The notes under the pieces were generated by a model, which worked only from the letters and a program-made list of their open reading frames with translations, did no database searches and was not told where the DNA came from. 11,068 nucleotides of DNA from an uncultured Desulfarculaceae bacterium (GTDB lineage Bacteria; Desulfobacterota; Desulfarculia; Desulfarculales; Desulfarculaceae). This document shows, one piece after another, positions 1 to 7,665 of this stretch. The stretch is from assembly GCA_937908275.1 (NCBI GenBank), contig CALERA010000248.1, positions 1 to 11,068 of the forward strand, written 5' to 3'. The first letter of the stretch is position 1. Every line of letters starts with the position of its first letter. The position numbers and the translations under genes are program-made.

Positions 1-1353
<1,353 letters not shown>

Positions 1354-1359
1354 GCGCCC

Positions 1360-1551
1360 ATGGCTCGTACGGTGAACAAGCACATGGACGACTGCATCGC
1401 CTGCGGTTTGTGCGTGCAGGTCTGCCCGGCGGTCTTCGCCGAGGCCGAGGACAAGCCGATCGTGGCCAAACCCCAGGTTGACCCGGGCGAGGAGGCCTGC
1501 GTGCAGGAGGCCATCGACTCCTGCCCGGTCAGCTGCATCTATTGGGAGTGA
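1360..1551 (+). CDS. Small [4Fe-4S] (or [3Fe-4S]) ferredoxin, copy 1
   Basis: A 63-residue soluble electron carrier of the Desulfovibrio single-cluster type. The motif C12-x2-C15-x2-C18-x3-C22-P is followed by C47, C55-P and C59. By analogy with D. gigas ferredoxin II, C12, C15, C18 and C55 should hold the cluster, while C22 and C47 correspond to the pair that forms a disulfide in place of a second cluster. C59, in the CPVSC motif, is an additional cysteine shared with the next gene. The start ATG lies 6 nt after the lon stop, with a weak GGAAAG-like ribosome binding sequence overlapping the end of lon. The small size and acidic character (many Glu/Asp) fit a ferredoxin. The redox partner is not evident from the neighbours. 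Cluster type cannot be fixed from sequence alone. Confidence 0.93.
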   Translation: MARTVNKHMDDCIACGLCVQVCPAVFAEAEDKPIVAKPQVDPGEEACVQEAIDSCPVSCIYWE

Positions 1552-1723
1552 GCATCGCATGGCCAAGCAAGTGGAAATCAACCAGGACGAGTGCGTGGGC
1601 TGCCAGAGTTGCGTGGAGCTGTGCCCGGAGATCTTCCAGATGGGACCGGGCGATGAAACCGCCATGGTGATGAAGCCGGAGGTGGGTTCCGAGCAGGAGG
1701 CCTGCGTGCAGGAGGCCATCGAC
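1490..1723 (+). repeat. 29-nt direct repeat shared by the two ferredoxin genes
   Basis: Positions 1490-1518 and 1695-1723 are identical over 29 nt, offset by 205 nt. Both encode the EACVQEAID segment before the last CP motif. This is the trace of the ferredoxin duplication, kept either by protein constraint or by gene conversion. Confidence 0.85.
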
Positions 1724-1759
1724 ACCTGCCCGGTGGGCTGCATCTCCTGGAGCGCCTGA
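1559..1759 (+). CDS. Small [4Fe-4S] (or [3Fe-4S]) ferredoxin, copy 2
   Basis: A 66-residue paralogue of the preceding ferredoxin. The cysteine pattern is the same: C12-x2-C15-x2-C18-x3-C22-P, then C49, C57-P and C61. Probable cluster ligands are C12, C15, C18 and C57; C22 and C49 are the probable disulfide pair. I chose ATG 1559 because the conserved N-terminus MAKQVEINQDEC begins there and a GGGAG sequence lies at 1544-1548; an in-frame start at 1478 would overlap copy 1 and add an Arg-rich, non-ferredoxin segment. The C-terminal coding segments of the two copies share a 29-nt identical stretch (1490-1518 and 1695-1723), while the central segments differ, indicating a tandem duplication that has diverged or been partly homogenised. 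The spacing from copy 1 is 7 nt and to the next gene 4 nt. Confidence 0.93.
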   Translation: MAKQVEINQDECVGCQSCVELCPEIFQMGPGDETAMVMKPEVGSEQEACVQEAIDTCPVGCISWSA

Positions 1760-1763
1760 AACT

Positions 1764-2285
1764 GTGGAGCCGGAAGGCAAGGACGAATTGGTCCCGCTGG
1801 AGCGCATTCTCGGCGGGATCGTTCTTCTGCGCGGGGTCAAGGTGATGCTGGATCGGGACCTGGCCGCCCTGTACGGAGTGCCCACCAAGGCCCTCAAACA
1901 GGCGGTCAAGCGCAACCTGGCGCGTTTCCCGGAGGATTTCGCCTTCGTTCTGAGCGCGGAGGAGGCCGAGGCTTTGAGGTCACAGATTGTGACCTCAAAG
2001 CGGGGCGGCGCCCGTTACCCACCCCTGGCCTTTACCGAACAGGGGGTGGCCATGCTCTCCAGCGTGCTCAACAGCGAGCGGGCCATCCAGGTTAACATCC
2101 AGATCATGCGCGCCTTCAGCAGGTTGCGCCGGATGCTGGCCGGTCAGGAGGAGTTCAAGGCGCGTCTGCAGGACTTGGAGGCCCGCTATGACGAGCAATT
2201 TCGGGTTGTCTTCGAGGCCTTGGCGCAATTGCTGGAGGGACCTCCCCCGCCCGAGCCGGTCCGGATCGGCTTCTTGGTGGAGTAG
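1764..2285 (+). CDS. ORF6N-domain protein (probable DNA-binding protein)
   Basis: A 173-residue protein with an N-terminal ORF6N domain, found in phage antirepressor-like and chromosomal DNA-binding proteins. Recognisable family stretches are VMLDRDLAALYGV, LKQAVKRNLARFP, a variant of the RSQ(F/I)VTS motif, and PLAFTEQGVAMLSSVLNS with the following IQIMRAFSRLR. After about residue 110 comes a probable coiled coil (LAGQEEFKARLQDLEARYDEQ). The GTG start lies 4 nt after the ferredoxin 2 stop, with GGAG at 1749-1752, so it reads as part of the same operon. The coding sequence contains a perfect inverted repeat at 1971-2001 built from codons that are otherwise rare here. The 3' end overlaps the longest possible reading of the lipocalin gene. 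Binding target and function are unknown; it may be an accessory gene that has settled in the operon. Confidence 0.85.
   Translation: MEPEGKDELVPLERILGGIVLLRGVKVMLDRDLAALYGVPTKALKQAVKRNLARFPEDFAFVLSAEEAEALRSQIVTSKRGGARYPPLAFTEQGVAMLSSVLNSERAIQVNIQIMRAFSRLRRMLAGQEEFKARLQDLEARYDEQFRVVFEALAQLLEGPPPPEPVRIGFLVE
1971..2001. repeat. Perfect 14-bp inverted repeat inside the ORF6N gene
   Basis: Left arm GCTTTGAGGTCACA (1971-1984), 3-nt spacer GAT, right arm TGTGACCTCAAAGC (1988-2001), with no mismatch. It encodes the ALRSQIVTSKR segment using TTG, AGG, TCA, ATT and TCA, codons that are scarce in the surrounding GC-rich genes. It could be a DNA-binding site (possibly for the protein it encodes), an mRNA hairpin, or a recombination site. 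Confidence 0.9.
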
Positions 2286-2820
2286 GTCCAGGGGCGTTGC
2301 GGCGGGTTGGCTCCTGAGCTTGGTCGCGCTGCTGGCGGCCGGTTGCGCGCCGGTCCTGGCCCCGCCGGGGACCACGGTGGAGCGGGTGGATTTGGTGCGC
2401 CTGGCCGGCCCCTGGTATGAGATCGCCTCCACCGAGCCCTGGTGGGAGACGGGTTGCGTCTGCTCCCGGGTCTACTTCCTGGTCCACGGCCAGGAGGTGG
2501 TGCTGCAGCGCACCTGCCGCGACGGCGGACCGGAGGGGGCCTTGCGACGCTTCACCGGCCGGGGCCGGGCCCTGGAGGGGAGCAACGGGGCGCAATTGGC
2601 GCTAAGCTTCTGGTGGCCCTGGGAGTCGGGCCATTGGGTGCTGGCCCTGGACCCGGATTATCGCTGGGTGGTGTTGGGCACGGCGCGGCAGGACCAACTC
2701 TGGGTGCTCTCGCGCGAGCGGACCCTGGACCCGGCCGACTACCTGCGGGCGCTGGCCACCGCCCGCGACAAGGGTTGGCCGGCCGGCCGCCTGGTGCTGA
2801 GCGAGCAGCCTTGTCCCTGA
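2188..2820 (+). CDS. Lipocalin family lipoprotein (Blc-like), start uncertain
   Basis: A lipocalin of the bacterial Blc type, a membrane-anchored beta-barrel that binds lipids or other hydrophobic ligands. Numbering from ATG 2188, a hydrophobic stretch WLLSLVALLAAGC ends in a lipobox-like cysteine (C53, nt 2344), the likely lipidated N-terminus of the mature protein. The first lipocalin motif follows: DLVRLAGPWYEIAS, with G74-P-W76-Y-E-I. C90, C92 and C110 lie where Blc proteins carry cysteines, and the end (LSRERTLDPADYLRALATARDKGW) matches the Blc C-terminal helix. The start is a problem: the only in-frame ATG ahead of the signal segment is 2188, inside the ORF6N gene, giving a 52-residue Arg/Trp-rich leader and a 98-nt overlap. 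No ATG or GTG occurs between it and the hydrophobic segment. A lost start or a non-standard start is possible. Confidence 0.8.
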   Translation: MTSNFGLSSRPWRNCWRDLPRPSRSGSASWWSRSRGVAAGWLLSLVALLAAGCAPVLAPPGTTVERVDLVRLAGPWYEIASTEPWWETGCVCSRVYFLVHGQEVVLQRTCRDGGPEGALRRFTGRGRALEGSNGAQLALSFWWPWESGHWVLALDPDYRWVVLGTARQDQLWVLSRERTLDPADYLRALATARDKGWPAGRLVLSEQPCP

Positions 2821-2895
2821 CCCCATGCCGGCCCGTGGCGCAGGGCGCAAGGCCCGCCTCTAGGACCGGACCCCATTCGCCTTTTTAGGAGGGGG

Positions 2896-2938
2896 TGTGG
2901 GGGAACCCTTTTTCGGCACGAAAAAGGGTTCCCCCACA
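2896..2938. terminator. Long perfect hairpin, possible terminator or dispersed palindromic element
   Basis: Two 20-nt arms (2896-2915 and 2919-2938) are perfect reverse complements around a GCA loop. Each arm carries a G5/C5 block next to an A5/T5 block. It lies 75 nt after the lipocalin stop and 28 nt before the PHP gene start, so it could end the lon-lipocalin transcript. There is no run of T directly after it, so a classical Rho-independent terminator is not assured; it may be a dispersed intergenic repeat that also stabilises mRNA ends. Confidence 0.6.
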
Positions 2939-2966
2939 TTCTCTTACCTCCCCCAAGGAGCGCTTG

Positions 2967-3833
2967 ATGGACATCATCGACCTGCACACCCACAGCACGG
3001 CCAGCGACGGCAGCCTGACTCCCACCCAGTTGGTGGAGGCGGCCCGGCGGGCGGGGCTCAAGGCGGTGGCGATCACCGACCATGACACCGTGGAGGGGGT
3101 GGCCGAGGCCCTGGCCGCCGGGCGGGACCTGGGGCAGGTGGTGGTGCCGGGGGTGGAGATCAGCCTCCAGGGCTACCAGGCCCAGGGCCTGCCGGGCTCG
3201 ATGCACCTGCTGGGCCTGTTCCTGGACCCGGACCAGCCGGACCTGGCGGCGGGCCTGGAGCGCCTGCAAGGGGCGCGGGCCGAGCGCAACCCCCAGATCG
3301 TGGCCAAGTTCAACGAGTTGGGCATCCCCCTGACCCTGGAGGAGGTGAAGGCCTTTGCCGGGGGCGAGTTGATCGGCCGGCCGCATTTCGCCCAGGCCCT
3401 GATCGCGCGCAGGCTGGTGGCCAACCGGGGCGAGGCCTTCAACCGCTATCTGGCCGCCGGCAAGGCGGCCTACGTGCCCAAGTGGCGCTTCCCCCCGGCC
3501 GAGGGCATCGCTCTGCTGAAACGGGCCGGGGCGGTGACGGTGCTGGCCCATCCCGGGCTGTTCAAGCTGGGCCTGGCCGGTCTGGAGGCCCTGCTGCTGC
3601 GCCTGATCGATGATGGCCTGGACGGGGTGGAGGCCTATTACAGCGAGCACGACCCGGCTTTCACCCGGGCGGTGTTGGGCCTGGCCGCCCGCCTGCACCT
3701 GGTGGTCAGCGGGGGCAGCGATTTCCACGGCGGACCAAAGCCGGACATCGCCCTGGGCCTGGGGCGGGGCAACCTGCGGGTGCCGGCCTCCCTGTTGGCC
3801 GGCCTCAAGGACCGCCAGCCCGGACCTGCGTGA
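2967..3833 (+). CDS. PHP-domain metal-dependent phosphoesterase
   Basis: A 288-residue enzyme of the PHP family closest, from motif layout, to the YciV/RNase AM and 3',5'-nucleoside bisphosphate phosphatase group, which hydrolyse phosphate esters of nucleotides or short RNA 5' ends with a multinuclear metal site. Visible ligands are H7 and H9 in DLHTHS, D14 (SDGS), D38-H39-D40 in ITDHDT, E64 in PGVEIS, the His of GRPHF and LAHPG, and D252/H254 in GGSDFHG near the C-terminus, followed by the typical closing LGLGRGNLRVP. An insertion domain lies between about residues 70 and 190, as in that group. ATG 2967 is supported by AAGGAG at 2955-2960 with 6-nt spacing; an upstream in-frame start would translate half of the hairpin. 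It appears to stand alone. The exact substrate is inferred from family only. Confidence 0.88.
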   Translation: MDIIDLHTHSTASDGSLTPTQLVEAARRAGLKAVAITDHDTVEGVAEALAAGRDLGQVVVPGVEISLQGYQAQGLPGSMHLLGLFLDPDQPDLAAGLERLQGARAERNPQIVAKFNELGIPLTLEEVKAFAGGELIGRPHFAQALIARRLVANRGEAFNRYLAAGKAAYVPKWRFPPAEGIALLKRAGAVTVLAHPGLFKLGLAGLEALLLRLIDDGLDGVEAYYSEHDPAFTRAVLGLAARLHLVVSGGSDFHGGPKPDIALGLGRGNLRVPASLLAGLKDRQPGPA

Positions 3834-3838
3834 GCGAG

Positions 3839-3900
3839 GCTCATAGCCTTACACTATTGATCACCATTATTGTTTCTATCCCATCGCTGTGGTATTTTGG
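3839..3900 (+). promoter_or_regulatory. AT-rich island with candidate sigma-70 promoter
   Basis: This stretch is clearly AT-rich in an otherwise GC-rich window. TTGTTT (3870-3875) and TATTTT (3893-3898) are separated by 17 nt and would start transcription near 3905, ahead of the metallo-hydrolase and sensor kinase genes. Fit to consensus is partial (3 of 6 and 4 of 6). Confidence 0.45.
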
Positions 3901-3930
3901 CCCGGGGAGACGGGCAGGCCGGGACCTGCC
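3900..3930 (+). promoter_or_regulatory. Overlapping leader hairpins ahead of the metallo-hydrolase
   Basis: GCCCG (3900-3904) can pair with CGGGC (3911-3915), while GGCAGG (3913-3918) can pair with CCTGCC (3925-3930). The two short stems share 3913-3915 and so exclude each other. They fall at the predicted start of the transcript. This may be chance in GC-rich DNA. Confidence 0.25.
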
Positions 3931-3978
3931 GTTGCTGTAGCCACCGCCGGGGGGAGGGGGCTTGCCAGACGGAGGGCC

Positions 3979-4767
3979 ATGCTCCTTACGGTGTTGGGCT
4001 CCGGCTCCTGCGAGCTGCGGGCCGATCGATCCAGCCCGGCTTATTTACTGCAAGCTGGTGGATTCAGCCTGCTGCTGGACCTGGGCGCCGGGGCCTGGCG
4101 GAGGCTGACCGAGGCCGGCCACGACCCCGCGCAGGTGGGGGCGGTGGCCCTCAGCCACGCCCACCCCGACCATCTCGCCGACCTGGTTCCCCTGCTTTTC
4201 GCCCTCAACTACGACCCCGCGCTTTCCGGCCACGCCAGCCTGGACCTTCTGGCCCATGAAGGCCTGGAGCCCCTGATCACCGGCCTGCAAGGCCTGTTCG
4301 GCGCCTGGCTGACCCCGCCGCCGGAGCGCCTGCGGACCCACTGGCTGGCCCCGGGCCGCTCCCTGGCCCTGGGGCCGCTGACCGTCCACACCGCCGCGGC
4401 CGACCACGCCCCCACCAGCCTGGCCTGGCGGGTGGAGGGCGAGGGCCAAAGCCTGGTCTACCTGGGCGACAGCCGCGCCACCCCGGAGCTGGCCCGTTTC
4501 GGCCAGGGGGCGGGCCTGATCATCGCCCATTGCGCCGGCAACGACGCCAATCCCAAGCCCGGGCACCTGCACCCCCGGGCCGCCGGCGAGCTGGCCCGCC
4601 GGGCCGGGGCCCGCGGCCTGTTGCTCAGCCATTTCTATCGTGAGGTGGACCCGGACCTGGCCGTGGCCTCGGCGGCGGCGGCCTTTGGCGGGCCGGTCTG
4701 GGCGGCCCGGGACCTGGGCCGCTGGCGGCTGGAGGCCGGAGAGTCCCGGCCGGACGGAGACGCCTAG
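3979..4767 (+). CDS. Metallo-beta-lactamase-fold hydrolase, RNase Z-like
   Basis: A 262-residue cytoplasmic metallo-hydrolase; no signal peptide is seen. The N-terminus MLLTVLGSGS is typical of the RNase Z/arylsulfatase-like branch of the fold. The dinuclear zinc site is complete: H60-A-H62-P-D64-H65, H143 (ADHAPTS), D164 (VYLGDSR) and H218 (LLLSHFY), with the GHLHP loop at 196-199 in the place of the RNase Z GH(S/L) loop. The length is shorter than bacterial tRNase Z (about 300), and I see no clear long flexible arm for tRNA, so it is better called a related hydrolase than tRNase Z. ATG 3979 has GGAGGG at 3971-3976, rather close. The stop lies 3 nt before the sensor kinase start, so the two are probably translated together. 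The substrate is unknown. Confidence 0.85.
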   Translation: MLLTVLGSGSCELRADRSSPAYLLQAGGFSLLLDLGAGAWRRLTEAGHDPAQVGAVALSHAHPDHLADLVPLLFALNYDPALSGHASLDLLAHEGLEPLITGLQGLFGAWLTPPPERLRTHWLAPGRSLALGPLTVHTAAADHAPTSLAWRVEGEGQSLVYLGDSRATPELARFGQGAGLIIAHCAGNDANPKPGHLHPRAAGELARRAGARGLLLSHFYREVDPDLAVASAAAAFGGPVWAARDLGRWRLEAGESRPDGDA

Positions 4768-4770
4768 CCG

Positions 4771-7500
4771 ATGTGGCGTCCGCGCCTGAAGGGCAAGCTG
4801 CTGGGCGCCGTGGGGGCCCTGGCCCTGATGGGCCTGGCCAGTCTGTCCCTGATGCACCACTGGGTGGCGGTGAACCACCTGCAACAGGTGGTGGGCGCGG
4901 ACATCGCCGCCCGGGCCGACCTGCTGCTCAAGGAAGTGCGCAACCACCACCAGACCATGGTCCTGCACCGCCAGCAGGACCAGGAGCTGGTGATGCGCGA
5001 CCTGGGCCAACTGGCGCGCGCCTACCTGCAATACACCGAGGCCGTCCATCAGGACGAACTCGCCGGCCGCCTGACCCGGCCCCAGGCCCAGGAGCGGGTG
5101 CGCCAGATGCTCCTGAGCCAGCGCGTGGGCCAGTCCGGTTATCCCTTCGTCTGGGACGTCAGCCGCGCCCCGGAGAGCATTCCCCTGGCGGTCCATCCCA
5201 GCCTGCAGGGACAGGACATGGCCTGGGTGGAATTCGTGCGCCAGGGCGCGCGGCAGCAACGCGGCCACCTGGAATACCTCTGGGCCAATCCCGGCGAGCG
5301 CCTGCCCCGGCCCAAGGCCGCGGCGCTGGAATATTTCGCGCCCTGGCAGTGGGTGATCTGCGTCAGCGCCTACAAGAGCGAATTCCCCCTGATGACCACC
5401 CAGAACTTCTACCAGGCCGCGGACCAGGCCCTGACCGACGACATCCAGTCCATGCGGGTGGGGGAGGGCGGCTACGCCTTTGTGATCAACTGGGCCGGGG
5501 CCCTGGTCATCCATCCCAAGGGCCTGCTGGGCGACCTGGAGTCGCCGGACCTGATCCGCAGCCTCCTGCGCCAGGGCGACGGCCTGGTGCGCTGGGAGCA
5601 GGACGGCCAGGCCTACCTGGTGGCCTTCCGCACCTTCGCCCCCTCGGGTTGGGTGGTGGCGATCAAGGCCCGGGAGGACGACTTCCTGGCCCCGGTGCGG
5701 GCCGGCCTGGTGCGCTGGGCTCTGGTGGCCCTGCTGGGCTTCCTGGCCTTGACCGTGGCGGTGCTGGTGCCCCTGCTGGGCCGGCTGGTGATCAATCCCG
5801 CCCGGCGGCTGGCCCACCTGGCCGACCGCATCGCCGGCGGTCAACTGGAACTGGACGAACCCCCGGCCCGGGGCGGGGACGAGATGGCCGATCTCTCCCG
5901 CTCCCTGCAGGCCATGGCCAGCCGCCTGCGCCAATCGGTGACCTATCTGGCCCAGAGCGAGCGCCGCTACCGGGACCTGTTCACCCACTCCCCGGAGCCC
6001 GGCTACGTGCTCAACCGCTCGGGCTTCGTGGTGGAGGTCAACCCGGCCATGGAGCAGGCCCTGGGCCGCCCGGCGGCGGCGGTGGTGGGCCGGCATTTCA
6101 GCCGCTTCCTGGCCGATGGCCAACTGAAGGAACTGCGGCGCCTGGTCCTGCAGGCCCTCCGCCAGGGCAGGGAGGTCACCAACCTGGGGCTGACCCTGCT
6201 GGACCCCAAGGGCCAACCCCGCTTTCTGGAGGGCTTCCTCACCCCCCTGGGCCGGCCGGGCCGGGTGGACGGCTTCTTCGGCCTGGCCCGGGACCTGACC
6301 GAGCAACGCCGCCTGGAGCAGCAACTGCTCCAGGCCCAGAAGATGGAAATCCTGGGCACCCTGGCCGGCGGCCTGGCCCACGACTTCAACAACCTGCTCT
6401 CCGGCATCCTGGGTTATTCCTCGCTGCTGCTCTCCCAGACCGACCTGGGGCCGCGTCAGCGGCGCTACGTGATGGTCATCGACCACTCCGCCGCCCGGGC
6501 GGCCCAGCTCACCCAGCAGCTCCTGAGCCTGTCCAAGTCCCGGCAGATGCACCTGGAGCCGGTGCGCCTGGGCGAGTTGATGGCCGAGGTGCTGGCCATC
6601 CTGGAGCACAGCTTCCCGGCCGACCTGATGGTCGACCTGATGGTGGAGCCGGACCTGCCGCCCCTGGAGGCGGACGCCGGCCAGCTCCACCAGGCCCTGA
6701 TGAACCTGTGCATCAACGCCCGCGACGCCATGCCCAAGGGTGGGAGGATTCACCTGCAGGCCGCCCTGGAAAACACCGGCCGCGACTGCCCGGCCGAGGT
6801 GGCCGCCCTGGGGCCCCGAGTGGTGCGCCTGAGCGTGGTGGACAACGGCCCGGGCATGGACCGGACCGCCCAGGAAAAATCCCTGGAGCCGTTTTTCACC
6901 ACCAAGGAGCACGGCACCGGCCTGGGCCTGCCCATGGTCCTGAGCATCGTCCAGGGCCACGGCGGGGTTTTGCGCCTGGAGAGCGCCCCGGGCCGGGGCA
7001 CCGCGGTCCACATGTACTTCCTCCCCGGCCAGCCCGGAGAGCTCGCCGCGCCCTGCCTCAACGCTCCCTCTCCCGCATCCAACTCCGGGCAGCGGGTGCT
7101 GGTGGTGGACGACGAGAACGTGGTGCGGGAGATGGCCCGAGAAATCCTGGACCTGGCCGGGTTCGAGGTCCTGACCGCCGGCGACGGCGAAAAGGCCCTG
7201 GAGCTGCTGGGCCAGAATCCCCGCGCGGTGGACCTGGTGCTCCTGGACGTGGTGATGCCGGGGCTGGGCGGGCTGGAGGTGCTCAAGCGGATCAAGGCCG
7301 AACATCCCGGGATCAAGGTGGTGCTGGCCAGCGGCATGTTCGACCAGGGCCAGGAGGACGCCCAGGTCTGGCGGCAGTGCGACGGCCGCCTGGGCAAACC
7401 CTATCGGGCCGGGGAGCTGCTGGCCACCCTGAACCAGGCCCTGCAGGCCGGCGCGGCAGTCTGTCGTCCTCCCGCCGGGGGCGACGATAGCCAATCGTGA
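4771..7500 (+). CDS. Hybrid sensor histidine kinase (Cache-HAMP-PAS-HisKA-HATPase-REC)
   Basis: A 909-residue inner-membrane sensor. Order of parts: TM1 about 10-28; a periplasmic region holding two Cache-like modules, the first with VGQSGYPFVWD and the second with VGEGGYAFVINWAG, each followed by an HP motif; TM2 about 314-336; HAMP about 337-390; PAS about 398-505; HisKA with H537 in GGLAHDFNN, the NtrB-like phosphoacceptor box; HATPase with N649 (N box), D691-NGPGM (G1) and GTGLGL 715-720 (G2); and a receiver domain about 775-895 with D780/D781, phosphoacceptor D826, S854 and K876. All catalytic residues are present, so it should autophosphorylate at H537 and pass phosphate to D826. There is no output domain and no adjacent phosphotransfer or response regulator gene in the window. 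GGAG at 4756-4759 precedes the start. The ligand is probably a small extracellular solute; this is inferred from the Cache domains. Confidence 0.95.
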   Translation: MWRPRLKGKLLGAVGALALMGLASLSLMHHWVAVNHLQQVVGADIAARADLLLKEVRNHHQTMVLHRQQDQELVMRDLGQLARAYLQYTEAVHQDELAGRLTRPQAQERVRQMLLSQRVGQSGYPFVWDVSRAPESIPLAVHPSLQGQDMAWVEFVRQGARQQRGHLEYLWANPGERLPRPKAAALEYFAPWQWVICVSAYKSEFPLMTTQNFYQAADQALTDDIQSMRVGEGGYAFVINWAGALVIHPKGLLGDLESPDLIRSLLRQGDGLVRWEQDGQAYLVAFRTFAPSGWVVAIKAREDDFLAPVRAGLVRWALVALLGFLALTVAVLVPLLGRLVINPARRLAHLADRIAGGQLELDEPPARGGDEMADLSRSLQAMASRLRQSVTYLAQSERRYRDLFTHSPEPGYVLNRSGFVVEVNPAMEQALGRPAAAVVGRHFSRFLADGQLKELRRLVLQALRQGREVTNLGLTLLDPKGQPRFLEGFLTPLGRPGRVDGFFGLARDLTEQRRLEQQLLQAQKMEILGTLAGGLAHDFNNLLSGILGYSSLLLSQTDLGPRQRRYVMVIDHSAARAAQLTQQLLSLSKSRQMHLEPVRLGELMAEVLAILEHSFPADLMVDLMVEPDLPPLEADAGQLHQALMNLCINARDAMPKGGRIHLQAALENTGRDCPAEVAALGPRVVRLSVVDNGPGMDRTAQEKSLEPFFTTKEHGTGLGLPMVLSIVQGHGGVLRLESAPGRGTAVHMYFLPGQPGELAAPCLNAPSPASNSGQRVLVVDDENVVREMAREILDLAGFEVLTAGDGEKALELLGQNPRAVDLVLLDVVMPGLGGLEVLKRIKAEHPGIKVVLASGMFDQGQEDAQVWRQCDGRLGKPYRAGELLATLNQALQAGAAVCRPPAGGDDSQS

Positions 7501-7540
7501 AAAGCGTCACTAAACACAGCGCTTAACCGGTCATTCCCCC

Positions 7541-7570
7541 TTGACCTGGCTGGTGCGGGTTTGCTAGCCT
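7541..7570 (+). promoter_or_regulatory. Candidate sigma-70 promoter for the usp-TRAP operon
   Basis: TTGACC (7541-7546) matches 5 of 6 positions of the -35 consensus. After 18 nt, TAGCCT (7565-7570) matches 3 of 6 positions of the -10, with TTGC just ahead of it. The predicted start falls near 7577, at the first base of a hairpin. It is the best promoter-like pair in the gap after the sensor kinase. Confidence 0.5.
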
Positions 7571-7576
7571 TGTCCT

Positions 7577-7591
7577 GGGCCAAAGAGGCCC
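7577..7591 (+). promoter_or_regulatory. Hairpin at predicted transcript 5' end
   Basis: GGGCC (7577-7581), loop AAAGA, GGCCC (7587-7591) form a perfect 5-bp stem beginning at the predicted +1. A 5'-terminal stem of this kind would protect the transcript from 5'-end-dependent decay. Confidence 0.45.
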
Positions 7592-7606
7592 CCAACCATC
7601 CTTGCC

Positions 7607-7665
7607 CGACGAAAACGAGCGCATCTGGCTAACTTGCAGCAACCCGCAGGCGGTCTATTTCGTCG
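7607..7665 (+). promoter_or_regulatory. Closed 8-bp stem in the leader, possible RNA element
   Basis: CGACGAAA (7607-7614) pairs perfectly with TTTCGTCG (7658-7665), closing a 43-nt internal segment. The stem follows the predicted transcription start by about 30 nt. It could be the closing helix of a structured RNA; the inner part shows no fold I can name. Confidence 0.35.

Noticed and set aside
2895..2966. A longer N-terminus for the PHP protein
   Set aside because: It would translate the hairpin; ATG 2967 has an ideal AAGGAG and starts right at the metal-binding motif.
3979..4767. Calling the metallo-hydrolase a true tRNase Z (rnz)
   Set aside because: It is shorter than the enzyme and no clear tRNA-binding flexible arm was seen; only the shared fold is supported.
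4773..7490. A 905-residue open frame on the plus strand overlapping the kinase
   Set aside because: Gly/Pro/Arg-rich shadow of the kinase gene in another frame; the kinase frame has all the domain motifs.
4045..7494. A 1149-residue open frame on the minus strand
   Set aside because: It lies antisense to the hydrolase and sensor kinase, is rich in Gln, Gly, His and Ala with no family motifs, and arises from GC-rich codon bias in the real genes.
7621..7650. A sigma-54 type promoter (TGGC...TTGC)
   Set aside because: The spacing between GG and GC is 7 nt instead of the required 10.
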